A stretch of 64,000 bases of DNA from CAVUMR01 sp963742715 (lineage in GTDB: Bacteria; Actinomycetota; Actinomycetes; Mycobacteriales; Micromonosporaceae): positions 1,798,001 to 1,862,000 of the forward strand of contig CAVUMR010000002.1 of NCBI GenBank assembly GCA_963742715.1, in the 5' to 3' direction. The notes under the pieces are model-generated. The model had not been told where the DNA came from. It ran no database searches and saw only the letters and a list, made by a program, of their open reading frames with translations. Made by a program: the position numbers and the translations under genes. Shown one piece after another: positions 26,977 through 36,155 of the stretch (the stretch's first letter is position 1; each line of letters begins with the position of its first letter).

Positions 26977-28215
26977 TCAGGCCAGTCGCGCGACGACGAG
27001 ATCCCAGACCGCGTCGGCCACGTCCTCCTTGGCCGACTCATCGATCTCGGTGACGGATCCGTCCGCGCCCAGCACGGTCGCCGCGTTCCGGTCCGATCCG
27101 AATACCTTGTCCGGCCCAACCTCGTTGACTACCACCAGATCCGCGCGCTTGCGGGTGAGTTTGGCCCGTCCGTTCGCGACCGCGTCCGAGGTTTCCGCGG
27201 CGAATGCGACCAGAAGCTGACCCGGTTTCTTGAGCTCACCCAGTTCGGCGGCGATATCCGGATTGGTGGCGAGTTCGAGCAGCGGCGGCCCGCCGTCGGC
27301 TTTCTTGATCTTTTCGTCCGAGTACTTCATGGGACGGAAGTCACACGGTGCGGCAGCCATCACCACCACGTCGGCACCGGCGGACCATTCCGCCACGGTC
27401 GCCGCCCGCAACTGCTCGGTGGTCTCCACCCGGATCAGCTCGGGTCCGGCCGGATCCGGCAGTTCGGTGTTCGCGGCGATCAGGGTGACCCGGGCGCCCC
27501 GGGCGACCGCGGTCCGGGCGAACGCGTAGCCCTGTTTCCCGCTGGACCGGTTGCCGAGGAACCGCACCGGGTCGAGGTACTCCCGGGTGCCGCCGGCGGT
27601 GACGACCACATGCCGGCCGGCCAGATCGAGCGCCAGTCCGGCCGCACCGCTGCCATGTCCGGCCGCGCCGGCCGACCGGTGCAGCACCCGGCGGGCGACC
27701 GCGAAGATCTCGGCCGGCTCGGGCAGCCGGCCCTTGCCGGTGTCCACCCCGGTCAGCCGGCCGACGGCGGGTTCGATCACCACAGCGCCGCGGGAACGCA
27801 GGGTCGCCACGTTGGCCACGGTCGCCGGGTGCTCCCACATCTCGGTGTGCATGGCGGGCGCGAACACCACCGGACACCGCGCGGTCAGCAGCGTGGAGGT
27901 GACCAGGTCGTCGGCGAAGCCGTAGGCGGCCCGGGCCAGCAGGTCCGCGGTGGCCGGGGCGACCAGGACGAGGTCGGCGTCCTGGCCGAGGCGCACATGC
28001 GGAACATCGTGCGCGTCGGTCCAGACGTCGGTGTGTACCGGCTGCCCGGACAGTGCCGCCCAGGTGGCGGCCCCGACGAAGTTCAGGGCCGCGTCCGTCG
28101 GTACCACCCGGACCCGATGGCCCGACTCGGTGAGCAGCCGGAGCAGTTCGCAGGCTTTGTACGCGGCGATGCCGCCGGAAACCCCGAGGATGACCCGCGG
28201 CACCGCGCCTGTCAT
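26977..28215 (-). CDS. coaBC: Bifunctional phosphopantothenoylcysteine decarboxylase / synthetase
   Basis: Coenzyme A synthesis from phosphopantothenate. The FMN-dependent decarboxylase half has ILGVSGGIAAYKACELLR, LVAPATADLLA and FAPAMHTEMW; the synthetase half has VVVTAGGTREYLDPVRFLGN, AAAPCDFRP, KIKK and NPDI. Length 412 is standard. It lies 16 bases after rpoZ, as in the common gmk-rpoZ-coaBC order. Confidence 0.96.
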   Translation of the reverse strand: MTGAVPRVILGVSGGIAAYKACELLRLLTESGHRVRVVPTDAALNFVGAATWAALSGQPVHTDVWTDAHDVPHVRLGQDADLVLVAPATADLLARAAYGFADDLVTSTLLTARCPVVFAPAMHTEMWEHPATVANVATLRSRGAVVIEPAVGRLTGVDTGKGRLPEPAEIFAVARRVLHRSAGAAGHGSGAAGLALDLAGRHVVVTAGGTREYLDPVRFLGNRSSGKQGYAFARTAVARGARVTLIAANTELPDPAGPELIRVETTEQLRAATVAEWSAGADVVVMAAAPCDFRPMKYSDEKIKKADGGPPLLELATNPDIAAELGELKKPGQLLVAFAAETSDAVANGRAKLTRKRADLVVVNEVGPDKVFGSDRNAATVLGADGSVTEIDESAKEDVADAVWDLVVARLA

Positions 28216-28231
28216 GCCGTCCGCGCGGGAC

Positions 28232-28495
28232 TCAGCCGTCGGTCGGCTCGGCCGTCAACAGGCCGGCGTTGATCTCGCGCAGCGAGATCGACAGCGGCTT
28301 CTCCTGTGGCGTGGTCTCCACCAACGGACCGACGTACTCGAGCAGGCCCTCACCGAGCTGGCTGTAGTAGGCGTTGATCTGGCGGGCCCGCTTCGCAGCG
28401 AAGATCACCAGGGCGTACTTGGACGGAGTGCGCTCAAGCAGCTCGTCGATGGGCGGGTTGGTGATGCCTTCAGGACTGGCGACAGTTCCGGACAC
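28232..28495 (-). CDS. rpoZ: RNA polymerase omega subunit
   Basis: Small RNA polymerase assembly subunit of 87 residues. ITNPPIDELLERTPSKYALV and FAAKRARQINAYYSQLGEGL match the omega core, with the C-terminal extension usual in actinobacteria (KPLSISLREINAGLL). It is 11 bases after gmk. Confidence 0.96.
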   Translation of the reverse strand: MSGTVASPEGITNPPIDELLERTPSKYALVIFAAKRARQINAYYSQLGEGLLEYVGPLVETTPQEKPLSISLREINAGLLTAEPTDG

Positions 28496-28506
28496 GAATC
28501 AAACCT

Positions 28507-29136
28507 TCAATGCCTGCGATGGGAGATTGGCGTTCTCGATGGAGAACCGAGTAAGCGTACCAACTCGTCGGTGGCCTGTTCGACGGAGTGGTTGACAATG
28601 GTCACGTCGAATTCCGGCTCCGCGGACAATTCATCCCGGGCCAGGTCGAGCCGGCGCCGGATCGTGTCCGCGTCCTCGGTGCCCCGACCGACCAGCCGGC
28701 GTACCAGCTCGGGCCAGCTCGGCGGCGCGAGGAAGACCAGCCGTGACTCGGGCATGGCCGCTCGTACCTGCCGGGCGCCCTGTAGATCTATCTCCAGCAG
28801 CGCCGGCAGACCGGCGGCGAGCCGAAGCTCCACCGGCCTGCGCGGCGTGCCGTACCGGTGGCCGGCGTAGTCCGCCCATTCGAGCAGTTCACCGTCGGCC
28901 ACCATCCGGTCGAACTCCGCCCGGTCGGCGAAGTGGTAGTGCAAGCCTTCCACTTCGTCCGGCCGTGGCTTGCGTGTCGTCACCGATACCGAGAGCCATA
29001 CCTGGGGGTACCGCTCCCGGATCAGTGCCACCACGCTGCCCTTTCCGACCCCGGAAGGACCGGAAAGGACGGTTAGGCGAGCCGCGGACGGCTCCCTCTG
29101 TTCAACAGTCACCGCTCGTTTGTACCGAACGGTCAC
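28507..29136 (-). CDS. gmk: Guanylate kinase
   Basis: Phosphorylates GMP to GDP. The P-loop GPSGVGKGS is at residues 26-34, followed by VSVTTRKPRPDEVEG (GMP site), FDRMVADGELLEWADYAGHRYGT-like region and LLEIDLQGARQVR. I use the GTG at 29136 because it overlaps the mihF stop as GTGA; an internal GTG at 29112 would shorten it by 8 residues. Confidence 0.95.
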   Translation of the reverse strand: MTVRYKRAVTVEQREPSAARLTVLSGPSGVGKGSVVALIRERYPQVWLSVSVTTRKPRPDEVEGLHYHFADRAEFDRMVADGELLEWADYAGHRYGTPRRPVELRLAAGLPALLEIDLQGARQVRAAMPESRLVFLAPPSWPELVRRLVGRGTEDADTIRRRLDLARDELSAEPEFDVTIVNHSVEQATDELVRLLGSPSRTPISHRRH

Positions 29137-29456
29137 CGGTTTCCGGCGCCGAACTCCTCTAGAAGGGCTCGACGCTGATGCTCACCAAGGCCACGGAGCC
29201 GCCGACTTTCGGCGATCCGGAGCCGTTCCATGATCTGAGCGGCGCGCACCTTGCCGATGCCCGGCAGGGCTTCCAGCACGGCAGACACCTTCAGCTTGCC
29301 GACCACCTCATCGGCGTCGGCTCGTCCGAGCACGTCGGTGAGCGTCGCGTCCCCCCGCTTGAGCTGATCTTTCAGCTCTGCGCGGGCCTTACGCGCGGCG
29401 GCCGCCTTCTCCAGCGCGGCGGCACGCTGCTCGGGACTGAGCGAAGGGAGCGGCAC
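29133..29456 (-). CDS. mihF: Actinobacterial integration host factor mIHF
   Basis: Nucleoid-associated DNA-bending protein of the mycobacterial IHF type, unrelated to the HU/IHF fold. The 107-residue protein begins with PLPSLSPEQRAAALEKAAAA; the helix-two-turn-helix has KLKVSAVLEALPGIGKVRA and IMERLRIAESRRLRGLG. The start is GTG 29456: AAGGAG lies 6 bases upstream, and family members begin at this point. An ATG at 29489 would add an 11-residue non-family leader. Confidence 0.94.
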   Translation of the reverse strand: MPLPSLSPEQRAAALEKAAAARKARAELKDQLKRGDATLTDVLGRADADEVVGKLKVSAVLEALPGIGKVRAAQIMERLRIAESRRLRGLGEHQRRALLEEFGAGNR

Positions 29457-29518
29457 GAATGTCTCCTTGGGGTCCGAAGACGACATCAATACAAGGGAAA
29501 TGAACTACTAGCGCGGGA

Positions 29519-29547
29519 AACCTAGCGGCTGGCGGGACGCGGGGCAA
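29519..29547 (-). promoter_or_regulatory. Vegetative promoter candidate for mihF
   Basis: Minus strand reads TTGCCC, 17 bases, TAGGTT: the -35 at 29542-29547 and -10 at 29519-29524 fit the HrdB-type consensus (TTGAC, TAG-purine-rich-T). The expected transcript start lies about 55 bases before the mihF GTG. It sits in the 204-base gap between pyrF and mihF, so mihF-gmk-rpoZ can be transcribed apart from the pyr operon. Confidence 0.65.
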
Positions 29548-29660
29548 CGCCGGGTTGTCCGCGTGTCGTGCTCTGGTCATCCCCAATGGGCCTGATCGCC
29601 CGGTTCGTCACCGTGCCGGCACCGAGCGCGTGGCCGCGGTTGCGGACTGTTAGCCCGGGG

Positions 29661-30509
29661 TCAGCGGTCGCCGTCGAGTGCCCGCGCGCAATCCGCCAGC
29701 GCCCGGTCGGCGGCATCGCGCAGCGCGGACGGGTCCGGACCGGCGGCGAGCACCTGCCGGGAGTACGACGGCAGCACCGCGGAAACCGCCGGCCCGAACA
29801 CCGTCCGCAGGTCGGCCGGCGCCCCGCCCTGCGCGCCCATCCCCGGGGCCAGCAGTGGACCGTTTACGCAGGTCAGATCGCATGAGTGTGGGTCGGCGGT
29901 GGCTCCCACGACCAGTCCGACGGAGCCGAGCGGGCGCGCGCCGGCGTTGAGCTCGGCCACCCCGTCCACGATCGTCTGGGCCACCGTCCGGCCGTCCGCG
30001 GTACGGGCCTGCTGCACGGTCGCGCCCTCCGGATTGGAGGTCAGCGCCAGGACGAACACCCCGCCGCCGTACGCCGCCGCGGTGTCGAACAGTGGCCGCA
30101 GCGCGCCGAGACCGGGGTACGGACTGGCTGTTACCGCATCGACGCACAGCGGGCTGTCCGGATCGAGGTACGCGGTCGCGTACGCCCGCATGGTGGAGCC
30201 GATGTCGCCGCGCTTGACGTCGAGCAGGACCAGTGCACCGGCCGTGCGAGCGGTCAAGATCACATTCTCGAGTACCGCGATGCCGGCCGACCCGTACCGC
30301 TCGAAGAACGCCGACTGCGGCTTGAGTACCGCCACCCGGTCGGCCAGCGCGTCCACCACGGTACGGCTGAACCGCTCCAGGCCGGTCACGTCGTCGGGCA
30401 GGCCCCAGGCGTCGAGCAGGGACGGGTGCGGGTCGATTCCGACGCACAGCGGCCCGCGCTTGTCCCGGGACTCGACGAACCGCTGGCCGAACGTGGTGTG
30501 CGCAGTCAT
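29661..30509 (-). CDS. pyrF: Orotidine 5'-phosphate decarboxylase (type 2)
   Basis: Last step of UMP synthesis. The 282-residue protein has LCVGIDPHPSLLDAWG, AVLKPQSAFFERYG, the catalytic LLDVKRGDIGST and LTSNPEGATVQ, which mark the longer class 2 OMPdecase of actinobacteria. ATG 30509 overlaps the pyrD stop (ATGA). It is the distal gene of the pyr operon. Confidence 0.96.
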   Translation of the reverse strand: MTAHTTFGQRFVESRDKRGPLCVGIDPHPSLLDAWGLPDDVTGLERFSRTVVDALADRVAVLKPQSAFFERYGSAGIAVLENVILTARTAGALVLLDVKRGDIGSTMRAYATAYLDPDSPLCVDAVTASPYPGLGALRPLFDTAAAYGGGVFVLALTSNPEGATVQQARTADGRTVAQTIVDGVAELNAGARPLGSVGLVVGATADPHSCDLTCVNGPLLAPGMGAQGGAPADLRTVFGPAVSAVLPSYSRQVLAAGPDPSALRDAADRALADCARALDGDR

Positions 30510-31615
30510 CGCTCTCCTGGTTGCGACGGGGCCGGCGCCCGCTGCGGTGCCGGCACGGCTCGGTTGATCCGGCGGATCAACCCGGGACCTTCGAAGATCA
30601 GTCCGGTGTACAGCTGGAGCAGGCTCGCGCCCGCGTCGAGCAGGCGGCGGGCACCGTCCGGGTCGGCGATGCCGCCGACCCCGATGATCGGCAGCCGACC
30701 GGCGGTTTCCCGGGCCACGAACTCGACCACGCGGCGGGCGCCGGTGGCCAGCGGCCGGCCGGACAGCCCGCCCGACTCGGCCGCGAGCGCCTGGTCGGTG
30801 GCCGCGAGCCCGTCCCGGGCGATCGTGGTGTTGGTCGCGATCAGGCCACTGACCTGGTGCTCGGCACAGACCTCGAGCACCTCGCCGATCGCCGCCCCGG
30901 TCAGGTCCGGCGCGATCTTGACCAGCAGCGGTCGATCCGGCTCCCCCGCGTCGACCCGGGCGCGTACCTCCGCCCGCAGCGCGGCGAGCAGCGTGGCCAA
31001 CTGCTCGCGGTCCTGCAGGGCGCGCAGCCCCGGCGTGTTCGGCGAGCTCACGTTGATCGCGAAGTAGTCACCATGCGGGTACAGCACGCGCAGCGAGTCG
31101 ACGTAGTCGTCCACCGCCCGGTCCAACGGGGTGATCTTGGACTTGCCCAGGCTGATGCCGACCGGTACCGCCGGCGGTCCGACCCGCTCGCGCCAGTCGG
31201 CCAGCGTCGCGGCCAGTGCCCGCGCGCCGGCGTTGTTGAACCCCATCCGGTTGACCACGGCACCGCTGTCGACCAGCCGGAACAGGCGCGGTCGCGGATT
31301 GCCCGGCTGCGGATGCCAGGTGACCGTGCCGATCTCGACGAAACCGAAGCCGAGCGCTGGCCAGGCAGGTACCGCGCGCCCGTCCTTGTCCATGCCGGCG
31401 GCCAACCCGACCGGTCCGGGGAACCGGATACCGAACACGGTCCGTGGCCCGGCAGCGGCCATCTGGTACCCGCGGAGCCTCGCGCCCAGCCGGGGGTGGC
31501 CGGCGAGCCGGCCGAGGATCGCCAGCGTGCGCTCGTGCGCGGTCTCCGCGTCACCGCCGCCGAGCCGGAACAGCGCCGGCCGTACCGCCCGCCGGTACAG
31601 CGCGCCCGGGGCCAC
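30506..31615 (-). CDS. pyrD: Dihydroorotate dehydrogenase (quinone, class 2)
   Basis: Oxidises dihydroorotate to orotate and passes electrons to the quinone pool. The N-terminal helical extension (MAPGALYRRAVRPALFRL, with HERTLAILGRL) marks the membrane-associated class 2 form. Core segments: GIRFPGPVGLAAGMDKDG, GFVEIGTVTWHPQPGNPRPR, FAINVSSPNTPGLRALQ (catalytic Ser) and IIGVGGIADPDGA. GTG start at 31615 immediately follows the carB TGA. Length 369. Confidence 0.95.
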   Translation of the reverse strand: MAPGALYRRAVRPALFRLGGGDAETAHERTLAILGRLAGHPRLGARLRGYQMAAAGPRTVFGIRFPGPVGLAAGMDKDGRAVPAWPALGFGFVEIGTVTWHPQPGNPRPRLFRLVDSGAVVNRMGFNNAGARALAATLADWRERVGPPAVPVGISLGKSKITPLDRAVDDYVDSLRVLYPHGDYFAINVSSPNTPGLRALQDREQLATLLAALRAEVRARVDAGEPDRPLLVKIAPDLTGAAIGEVLEVCAEHQVSGLIATNTTIARDGLAATDQALAAESGGLSGRPLATGARRVVEFVARETAGRLPIIGVGGIADPDGARRLLDAGASLLQLYTGLIFEGPGLIRRINRAVPAPQRAPAPSQPGER

Positions 31616-34600
31616 TCAGGCGCCCCGTAACGCGGCGTGCAGGTCCTGCAGCGGCCGGACCGACAGCTCGCCCCGGATCAGCGCCTCGATGCCGAGTACG
31701 GCCGCGGTGGCGCCCTGCACGGTGGTGATGCAGAGCGTCTCGGTCACCACCGCGGCGGAGCGGATCTCGTACCCGTCCACCCGCGCCCCCGAGCCGTGCG
31801 GCACGTTGATGATCAGGTCGACCTCACCGTCCTCGATCAGCTGTACCGCGTGCTTGGCTCCGGCCGCGCCCGGCTCGCGCGCCTCGAAGTGCTTGCGCAC
31901 CTCGCGGCAGTCGATCCCGTGCCGGCGCAGCACCTCGGCGGTACCGGCCGTCGCGACGATCTCGAAGCCGAGGTCGGCCAGCCGCTTGACCGGGAACACC
32001 AGGTCCCGTTTCTCCCGGTTGGCCACGGTGACCAGCACCGTTCCGCTGGTCGGAAGAGAGCCGTACACGGCGGCCTGGGCCTTGGCGAACGCGTGCCCGA
32101 ACGCGACGTCGATGCCCATCACCTCGCCAGTGGACTTCATCTCCGGCCCGAGCATCGTGTCCAGGCCCTTGCCCTCGGCGGTACGGAACCGCTTGAACGG
32201 GAGTACCGCCTCCTTCACCGCGACCGGCACGTGTGCCGGCGCGTCCCCGCCGTCGCCGGTGGCCGGCAGCAGACCCTCGTCCCGGAGCGAAGCGATGGTG
32301 GCGCCGAGCATCACCCGGGCGGCAGCCTTCGCCAGCGGTACCCCGGTCGCCTTCGACACGAACGGCACGGTCCGGCTCGCCCGCGGGTTGGCCTCCAGCA
32401 CGTACAGGATGTCGTCCTTGAGCGCGTACTGGACGTTGAGCAGCCCGCGTACGCCCAGGCCGGCGGCGATCGCCTCGGTCGAGCTCCGCACCGTGGCGAG
32501 CACCTCGCGGCCGAGGGTGATCGGCGGTAGTGCGCACGCCGAGTCGCCGGAGTGCACCCCGGCCTCCTCGATGTGCTCCATCACGCCGCCGATGAATACC
32601 TGGTCGTCGGCGTCGACGACCGCGTCCACGTCGATCTCGATCGCGTCGTCCAGGAACCGGTCCACCAGCACCGGATGCTCCGGACTCACCGCGGTCGCCC
32701 GGGAGATGTACCCGGCCAGCGTCCGCTCGTCGTAGACGATCTCCATGCCGCGCCCACCGAGCACGTACGACGGGCGGACCAGCACCGGGTACCCGAGCTC
32801 GTCGGCGATCGCCTTGGCCTCGTCGAAGCTCGTCGCGGTGCCGTGCGCGGGTACCGGCAGCCGCGCGGCCGCGAGCACCTTGCCGAACGAGCCCCGGTCC
32901 TCGGCGGCATGGATCGCGGCCACCGGCGTACCGGCGATCGGCAGGCCGGCCCCGGCCAGCCGGGCCGCGAGCCCGAGCGGGGTCTGCCCGCCCAACTGGA
33001 CGATCACGGCCACCACCCCCGGACCTCCGGCGGCCAGGCCACTGCTGTGCTCGGCGTGGTACACCTCGAGCACGTCCTCGAACGTGACCGGCTCGAAGTA
33101 CAGCCGGTCCGCGGTGTCGTAGTCGGTCGAGACGGTCTCCGGGTTGCAGTTGACCATCACGGTCTCGTACCCGCCGGGCGGATCGGGCGCGTCCCGCAGC
33201 GCCATCACGGCGTGCACGCACGAGTAGTCGAACTCGATGCCCTGTCCGATCCGGTTCGGCCCGGAGCCGAGGATCAGTACCTTCGGCCGGGCGCTCGGTC
33301 GCACCTCGGTCTCGGCGGCCGGATCGGTCTCGTACGCCGAGTAGTGGTACGGCGTGACCGCCGCGAACTCGGCCGCGCAGGTGTCGACGGTCTTGTACAC
33401 CGGCCGCAGCTCCAACCGGTGCCGGAGCCGGCGTACCCCGTCCGCGCCGGCCAGCTCCGGCCGCAGCACGGCGACCTGCTGGTCGGACAGTCCGTACCGC
33501 TTGGCCCGGCGGAGCAGCGCGGCGGTGAGTACCGGCGCGTCCTCGACCTCGGCCCGCAGCGCCACCAGCCCGGCGAGCTGGTCGACGAACCACGGGTCGA
33601 TGCCGGACGCCGCGGCCACCTCGGCCACTGACGCGCCGGCCCGCAACGCGCACTCGGCGGTGTACAGCCGGCCGTCGTGCGGAATCTCCAGCGCGGCGAG
33701 CAACTCGGCGACGGACGCCGCGGGTTCGGCGGCGGTCCAGAAGCCGGCCGCGATGGTCTCGGCCGACCGCAGCGCCTTGCCCAACGCCTCGGCGAAGCCG
33801 CGGCCGAGCGCCATCGCCTCGCCCACCGACTTCATCGTCGTGGTCAGCTCCGGATCGGCACCGGGGAACTTCTCGAACGCGAACCGGGGCACCTTGACCA
33901 CGACATAGTCGAGCGTCGGCTCGAAACAGGCCGGGGTGGCCCGGGTGATGTCGTTCGGGATCTCGTCCAGCGTGTACCCGATGGCGAGCTTGGCCGCGAT
34001 CTTCGCGATCGGGAAACCGGTCGCCTTGCTGGCCAACGCCGAGGATCGGGACACCCGCGGGTTCATCTCGATCACCACCAGCCGGCCGGTGTCCGGATGT
34101 ACCGCGAACTGGATGTTGCACCCGCCGGTGTCGACCCCGACTTCCCGCAGTACCGCGATGCCGAGGTCGCGCATCGCCTGGTACTCCCGGTCGGTCAGGG
34201 TCATCGCCGGCGCCACGGTCACCGAGTCGCCGGTGTGTACCCCCATCGGGTCGATGTTCTCGATCGAGCAGACCACCACGACGTTGTCGTTGCGGTCCCG
34301 CATGAGCTCGAGCTCGTACTCCTTCCAGCCGAGCACGCTCTCCTCGATCAGCACCTCGGCGGTGGGACTCGCGGCCAGTCCGGCGCCGGCGATCCGGCGC
34401 AGGTCCGCCTCGGTACGCGCGAGCCCCGAACCGAGGCCGCCCATGGTGAAGCTCGGACGTACCACCACCGGATAGCCCAGCTCCGCGACCGCGTCGTCTA
34501 CCTCGGTCATGGACCGGCAGACCGCGCTGCGCGGTACCTCACCACCGACCGCGCGGACGGTCTGCTTGAACAGCTCCCGGTCCTCGCCGCGGCGGATCGC

Positions 34601-34963
34601 GTCGATGTTCGCGCCGATCAGCCGCACCCCGTACTTGTCCAGCACGCCCTGTTCGTGCAGCGCGACCGCGGTGTTCAGCGCGGTCTGCCCACCGAGCGTG
34701 GCGAGAAGCGCGTCCGGACGCTCCCGCGCGATCACCTGCTCGACGAACTCGGGCGTGATCGGCTCGATGTACGTGGCGTCGGCGAACTCCGGATCGGTCA
34801 TGATCGTGGCCGGGTTGGAGTTGACCAGGCTGACCCGCAGCCCTTCCGCCCGCAGTACCCGGCACGCCTGGGTGCCGGAGTAGTCGAACTCGCAGGCCTG
34901 ACCGATGACGATCGGGCCGGAGCCGATGACCAGCACATGCCCGAGGTCGTCCTGCCTAGGCAC
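31616..34963 (-). CDS. carB: Carbamoyl-phosphate synthase large subunit
   Basis: ATP-dependent synthesis of carbamoyl phosphate for pyrimidines and arginine. The 1115-residue protein has the two homologous ATP-grasp halves: first half with LVIGSGPIVIGQACEFDYSG and MNPRVSRSSALASKATGFPI, second half with LGSGPNRIGQGIEFDYS and LEANPRASRTVPFVSKATG, then the C-terminal allosteric MGS-like domain (LVTVANREKRDLVFPVKRL). It starts at GTG 34963, overlapping carA by 8 bases. Confidence 0.97.
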   Translation of the reverse strand: MPRQDDLGHVLVIGSGPIVIGQACEFDYSGTQACRVLRAEGLRVSLVNSNPATIMTDPEFADATYIEPITPEFVEQVIARERPDALLATLGGQTALNTAVALHEQGVLDKYGVRLIGANIDAIRRGEDRELFKQTVRAVGGEVPRSAVCRSMTEVDDAVAELGYPVVVRPSFTMGGLGSGLARTEADLRRIAGAGLAASPTAEVLIEESVLGWKEYELELMRDRNDNVVVVCSIENIDPMGVHTGDSVTVAPAMTLTDREYQAMRDLGIAVLREVGVDTGGCNIQFAVHPDTGRLVVIEMNPRVSRSSALASKATGFPIAKIAAKLAIGYTLDEIPNDITRATPACFEPTLDYVVVKVPRFAFEKFPGADPELTTTMKSVGEAMALGRGFAEALGKALRSAETIAAGFWTAAEPAASVAELLAALEIPHDGRLYTAECALRAGASVAEVAAASGIDPWFVDQLAGLVALRAEVEDAPVLTAALLRRAKRYGLSDQQVAVLRPELAGADGVRRLRHRLELRPVYKTVDTCAAEFAAVTPYHYSAYETDPAAETEVRPSARPKVLILGSGPNRIGQGIEFDYSCVHAVMALRDAPDPPGGYETVMVNCNPETVSTDYDTADRLYFEPVTFEDVLEVYHAEHSSGLAAGGPGVVAVIVQLGGQTPLGLAARLAGAGLPIAGTPVAAIHAAEDRGSFGKVLAAARLPVPAHGTATSFDEAKAIADELGYPVLVRPSYVLGGRGMEIVYDERTLAGYISRATAVSPEHPVLVDRFLDDAIEIDVDAVVDADDQVFIGGVMEHIEEAGVHSGDSACALPPITLGREVLATVRSSTEAIAAGLGVRGLLNVQYALKDDILYVLEANPRASRTVPFVSKATGVPLAKAAARVMLGATIASLRDEGLLPATGDGGDAPAHVPVAVKEAVLPFKRFRTAEGKGLDTMLGPEMKSTGEVMGIDVAFGHAFAKAQAAVYGSLPTSGTVLVTVANREKRDLVFPVKRLADLGFEIVATAGTAEVLRRHGIDCREVRKHFEAREPGAAGAKHAVQLIEDGEVDLIINVPHGSGARVDGYEIRSAAVVTETLCITTVQGATAAVLGIEALIRGELSVRPLQDLHAALRGA

Positions 34964-36155
34964 CGGCCGCCTCCCTGCCCGGTCCGCCGACCGACACGCC
35001 GTCCAGCAGCGAGGCGAACCGGTCGAAGAGGTGGTCCGCGTCGTGCGGGCCGGCCGCCGCCTCCGGGTGGTACTGCACCGAGAACGCCGGTACGTCCAGG
35101 CAGCGCAGCCCCTCGACCACGTCGTCGTTCAGGCAGAGGTGGCTGACCTCGACCCGGCCGAACCCGGTCTCCACCGGCTGTGCGGGCGCGCCCGGCCACC
35201 GGATCGCGAAGCCGTGGTTGTGCGCGGTCACCTCCACCCGACCGGTGGCGGTGTCCCGCACCGGCTGGTTGATCCCCCGGTGGCCGTAGCGCAGCTTGTA
35301 GGTGCCCAACCCCAACGCCCGGCCGAGGAGCTGGTTGCCGAAGCAGATGCCGAACAGCGGTATCCGCCGGCGGAGTACCTCCCGGGTGAGCGCCACCACC
35401 CCGTCCGCGGTGGCCGGATCACCCGGTCCGTTGGACAGGAACACCGCGTCCGGGCTCGCTGCCAGCACCTGGTCGATGTCTGAGCCGGCCGGCAGTACGT
35501 GCACCCGCACGCCGCGCTCGGCCAGCCGGCGCGGAGTGCTGCGCTTGATGCCGAGGTCGATCGCGGCCACCGTGAACCGGTGCTCGCCGACCGCCGGCAC
35601 GGTGTACGGCTCGGTGGTGGACACCTCGCCGGCCAGGTCGGCGCCGAGCATCGCCGGTGCCGCGCGGACCCGGTCGAGCAGGGCTGCCCCCGCAGTGCCG
35701 TCAGATGCCACGCCGACCCGCATCGCGCCCCGCTCGCGCAAGTGCCGGGTCAGCGCCCGGGTGTCGATGCCGCAGATGCCCACCACGCGCTCGGCGACCA
35801 GCCGGTCCTCCAACGTCCCGGTGGCCCGCCAGTTCGACGGGCTACTGGACGGGTCGCGCACCACGTAACCGGCGACCCAGATCCGGCCGGACTCGTCGTC
35901 GTCCGGATTGACGCCGGTGTTGCCGATGTGCGGCGCGGTCATGAGCACAACCTGCCGGTGGTACGACGGGTCGGTCAGCGTCTCCTGGTAACCGGTCATC
36001 CCGGTGGCGAACACCGCCTCGCCGACGGTCACGCCGGTCGCGCCGTACGACTCGCCGGTGAACGTCCGCCCGTCCTCGAGTACAAGAACAGCGGACGTCC
36101 GCGGTATGGCTTTGATCGCGAGTGCGGGGCTCGCAAGCTCGCCCCTCCCGCTCAC
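34956..36155 (-). CDS. carA: Carbamoyl-phosphate synthase small subunit
   Basis: Glutaminase subunit supplying ammonia to CarB. The N-terminal small-chain domain has LVLEDGRTFTGESYGA and GEAVFATGMTGYQETLTDP; the class I amidotransferase part has FLSNGPGDP, catalytic Cys in FGICFGNQLLGRALG and the His-Glu pair in SVQYHPEAAAGPHDA. The GTG at 36155 overlaps the pyrC stop (GTGA); about 20 residues before the domain are extra and a later start is possible. Confidence 0.96.
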   Translation of the reverse strand: MSGRGELASPALAIKAIPRTSAVLVLEDGRTFTGESYGATGVTVGEAVFATGMTGYQETLTDPSYHRQVVLMTAPHIGNTGVNPDDDESGRIWVAGYVVRDPSSSPSNWRATGTLEDRLVAERVVGICGIDTRALTRHLRERGAMRVGVASDGTAGAALLDRVRAAPAMLGADLAGEVSTTEPYTVPAVGEHRFTVAAIDLGIKRSTPRRLAERGVRVHVLPAGSDIDQVLAASPDAVFLSNGPGDPATADGVVALTREVLRRRIPLFGICFGNQLLGRALGLGTYKLRYGHRGINQPVRDTATGRVEVTAHNHGFAIRWPGAPAQPVETGFGRVEVSHLCLNDDVVEGLRCLDVPAFSVQYHPEAAAGPHDADHLFDRFASLLDGVSVGGPGREAAGA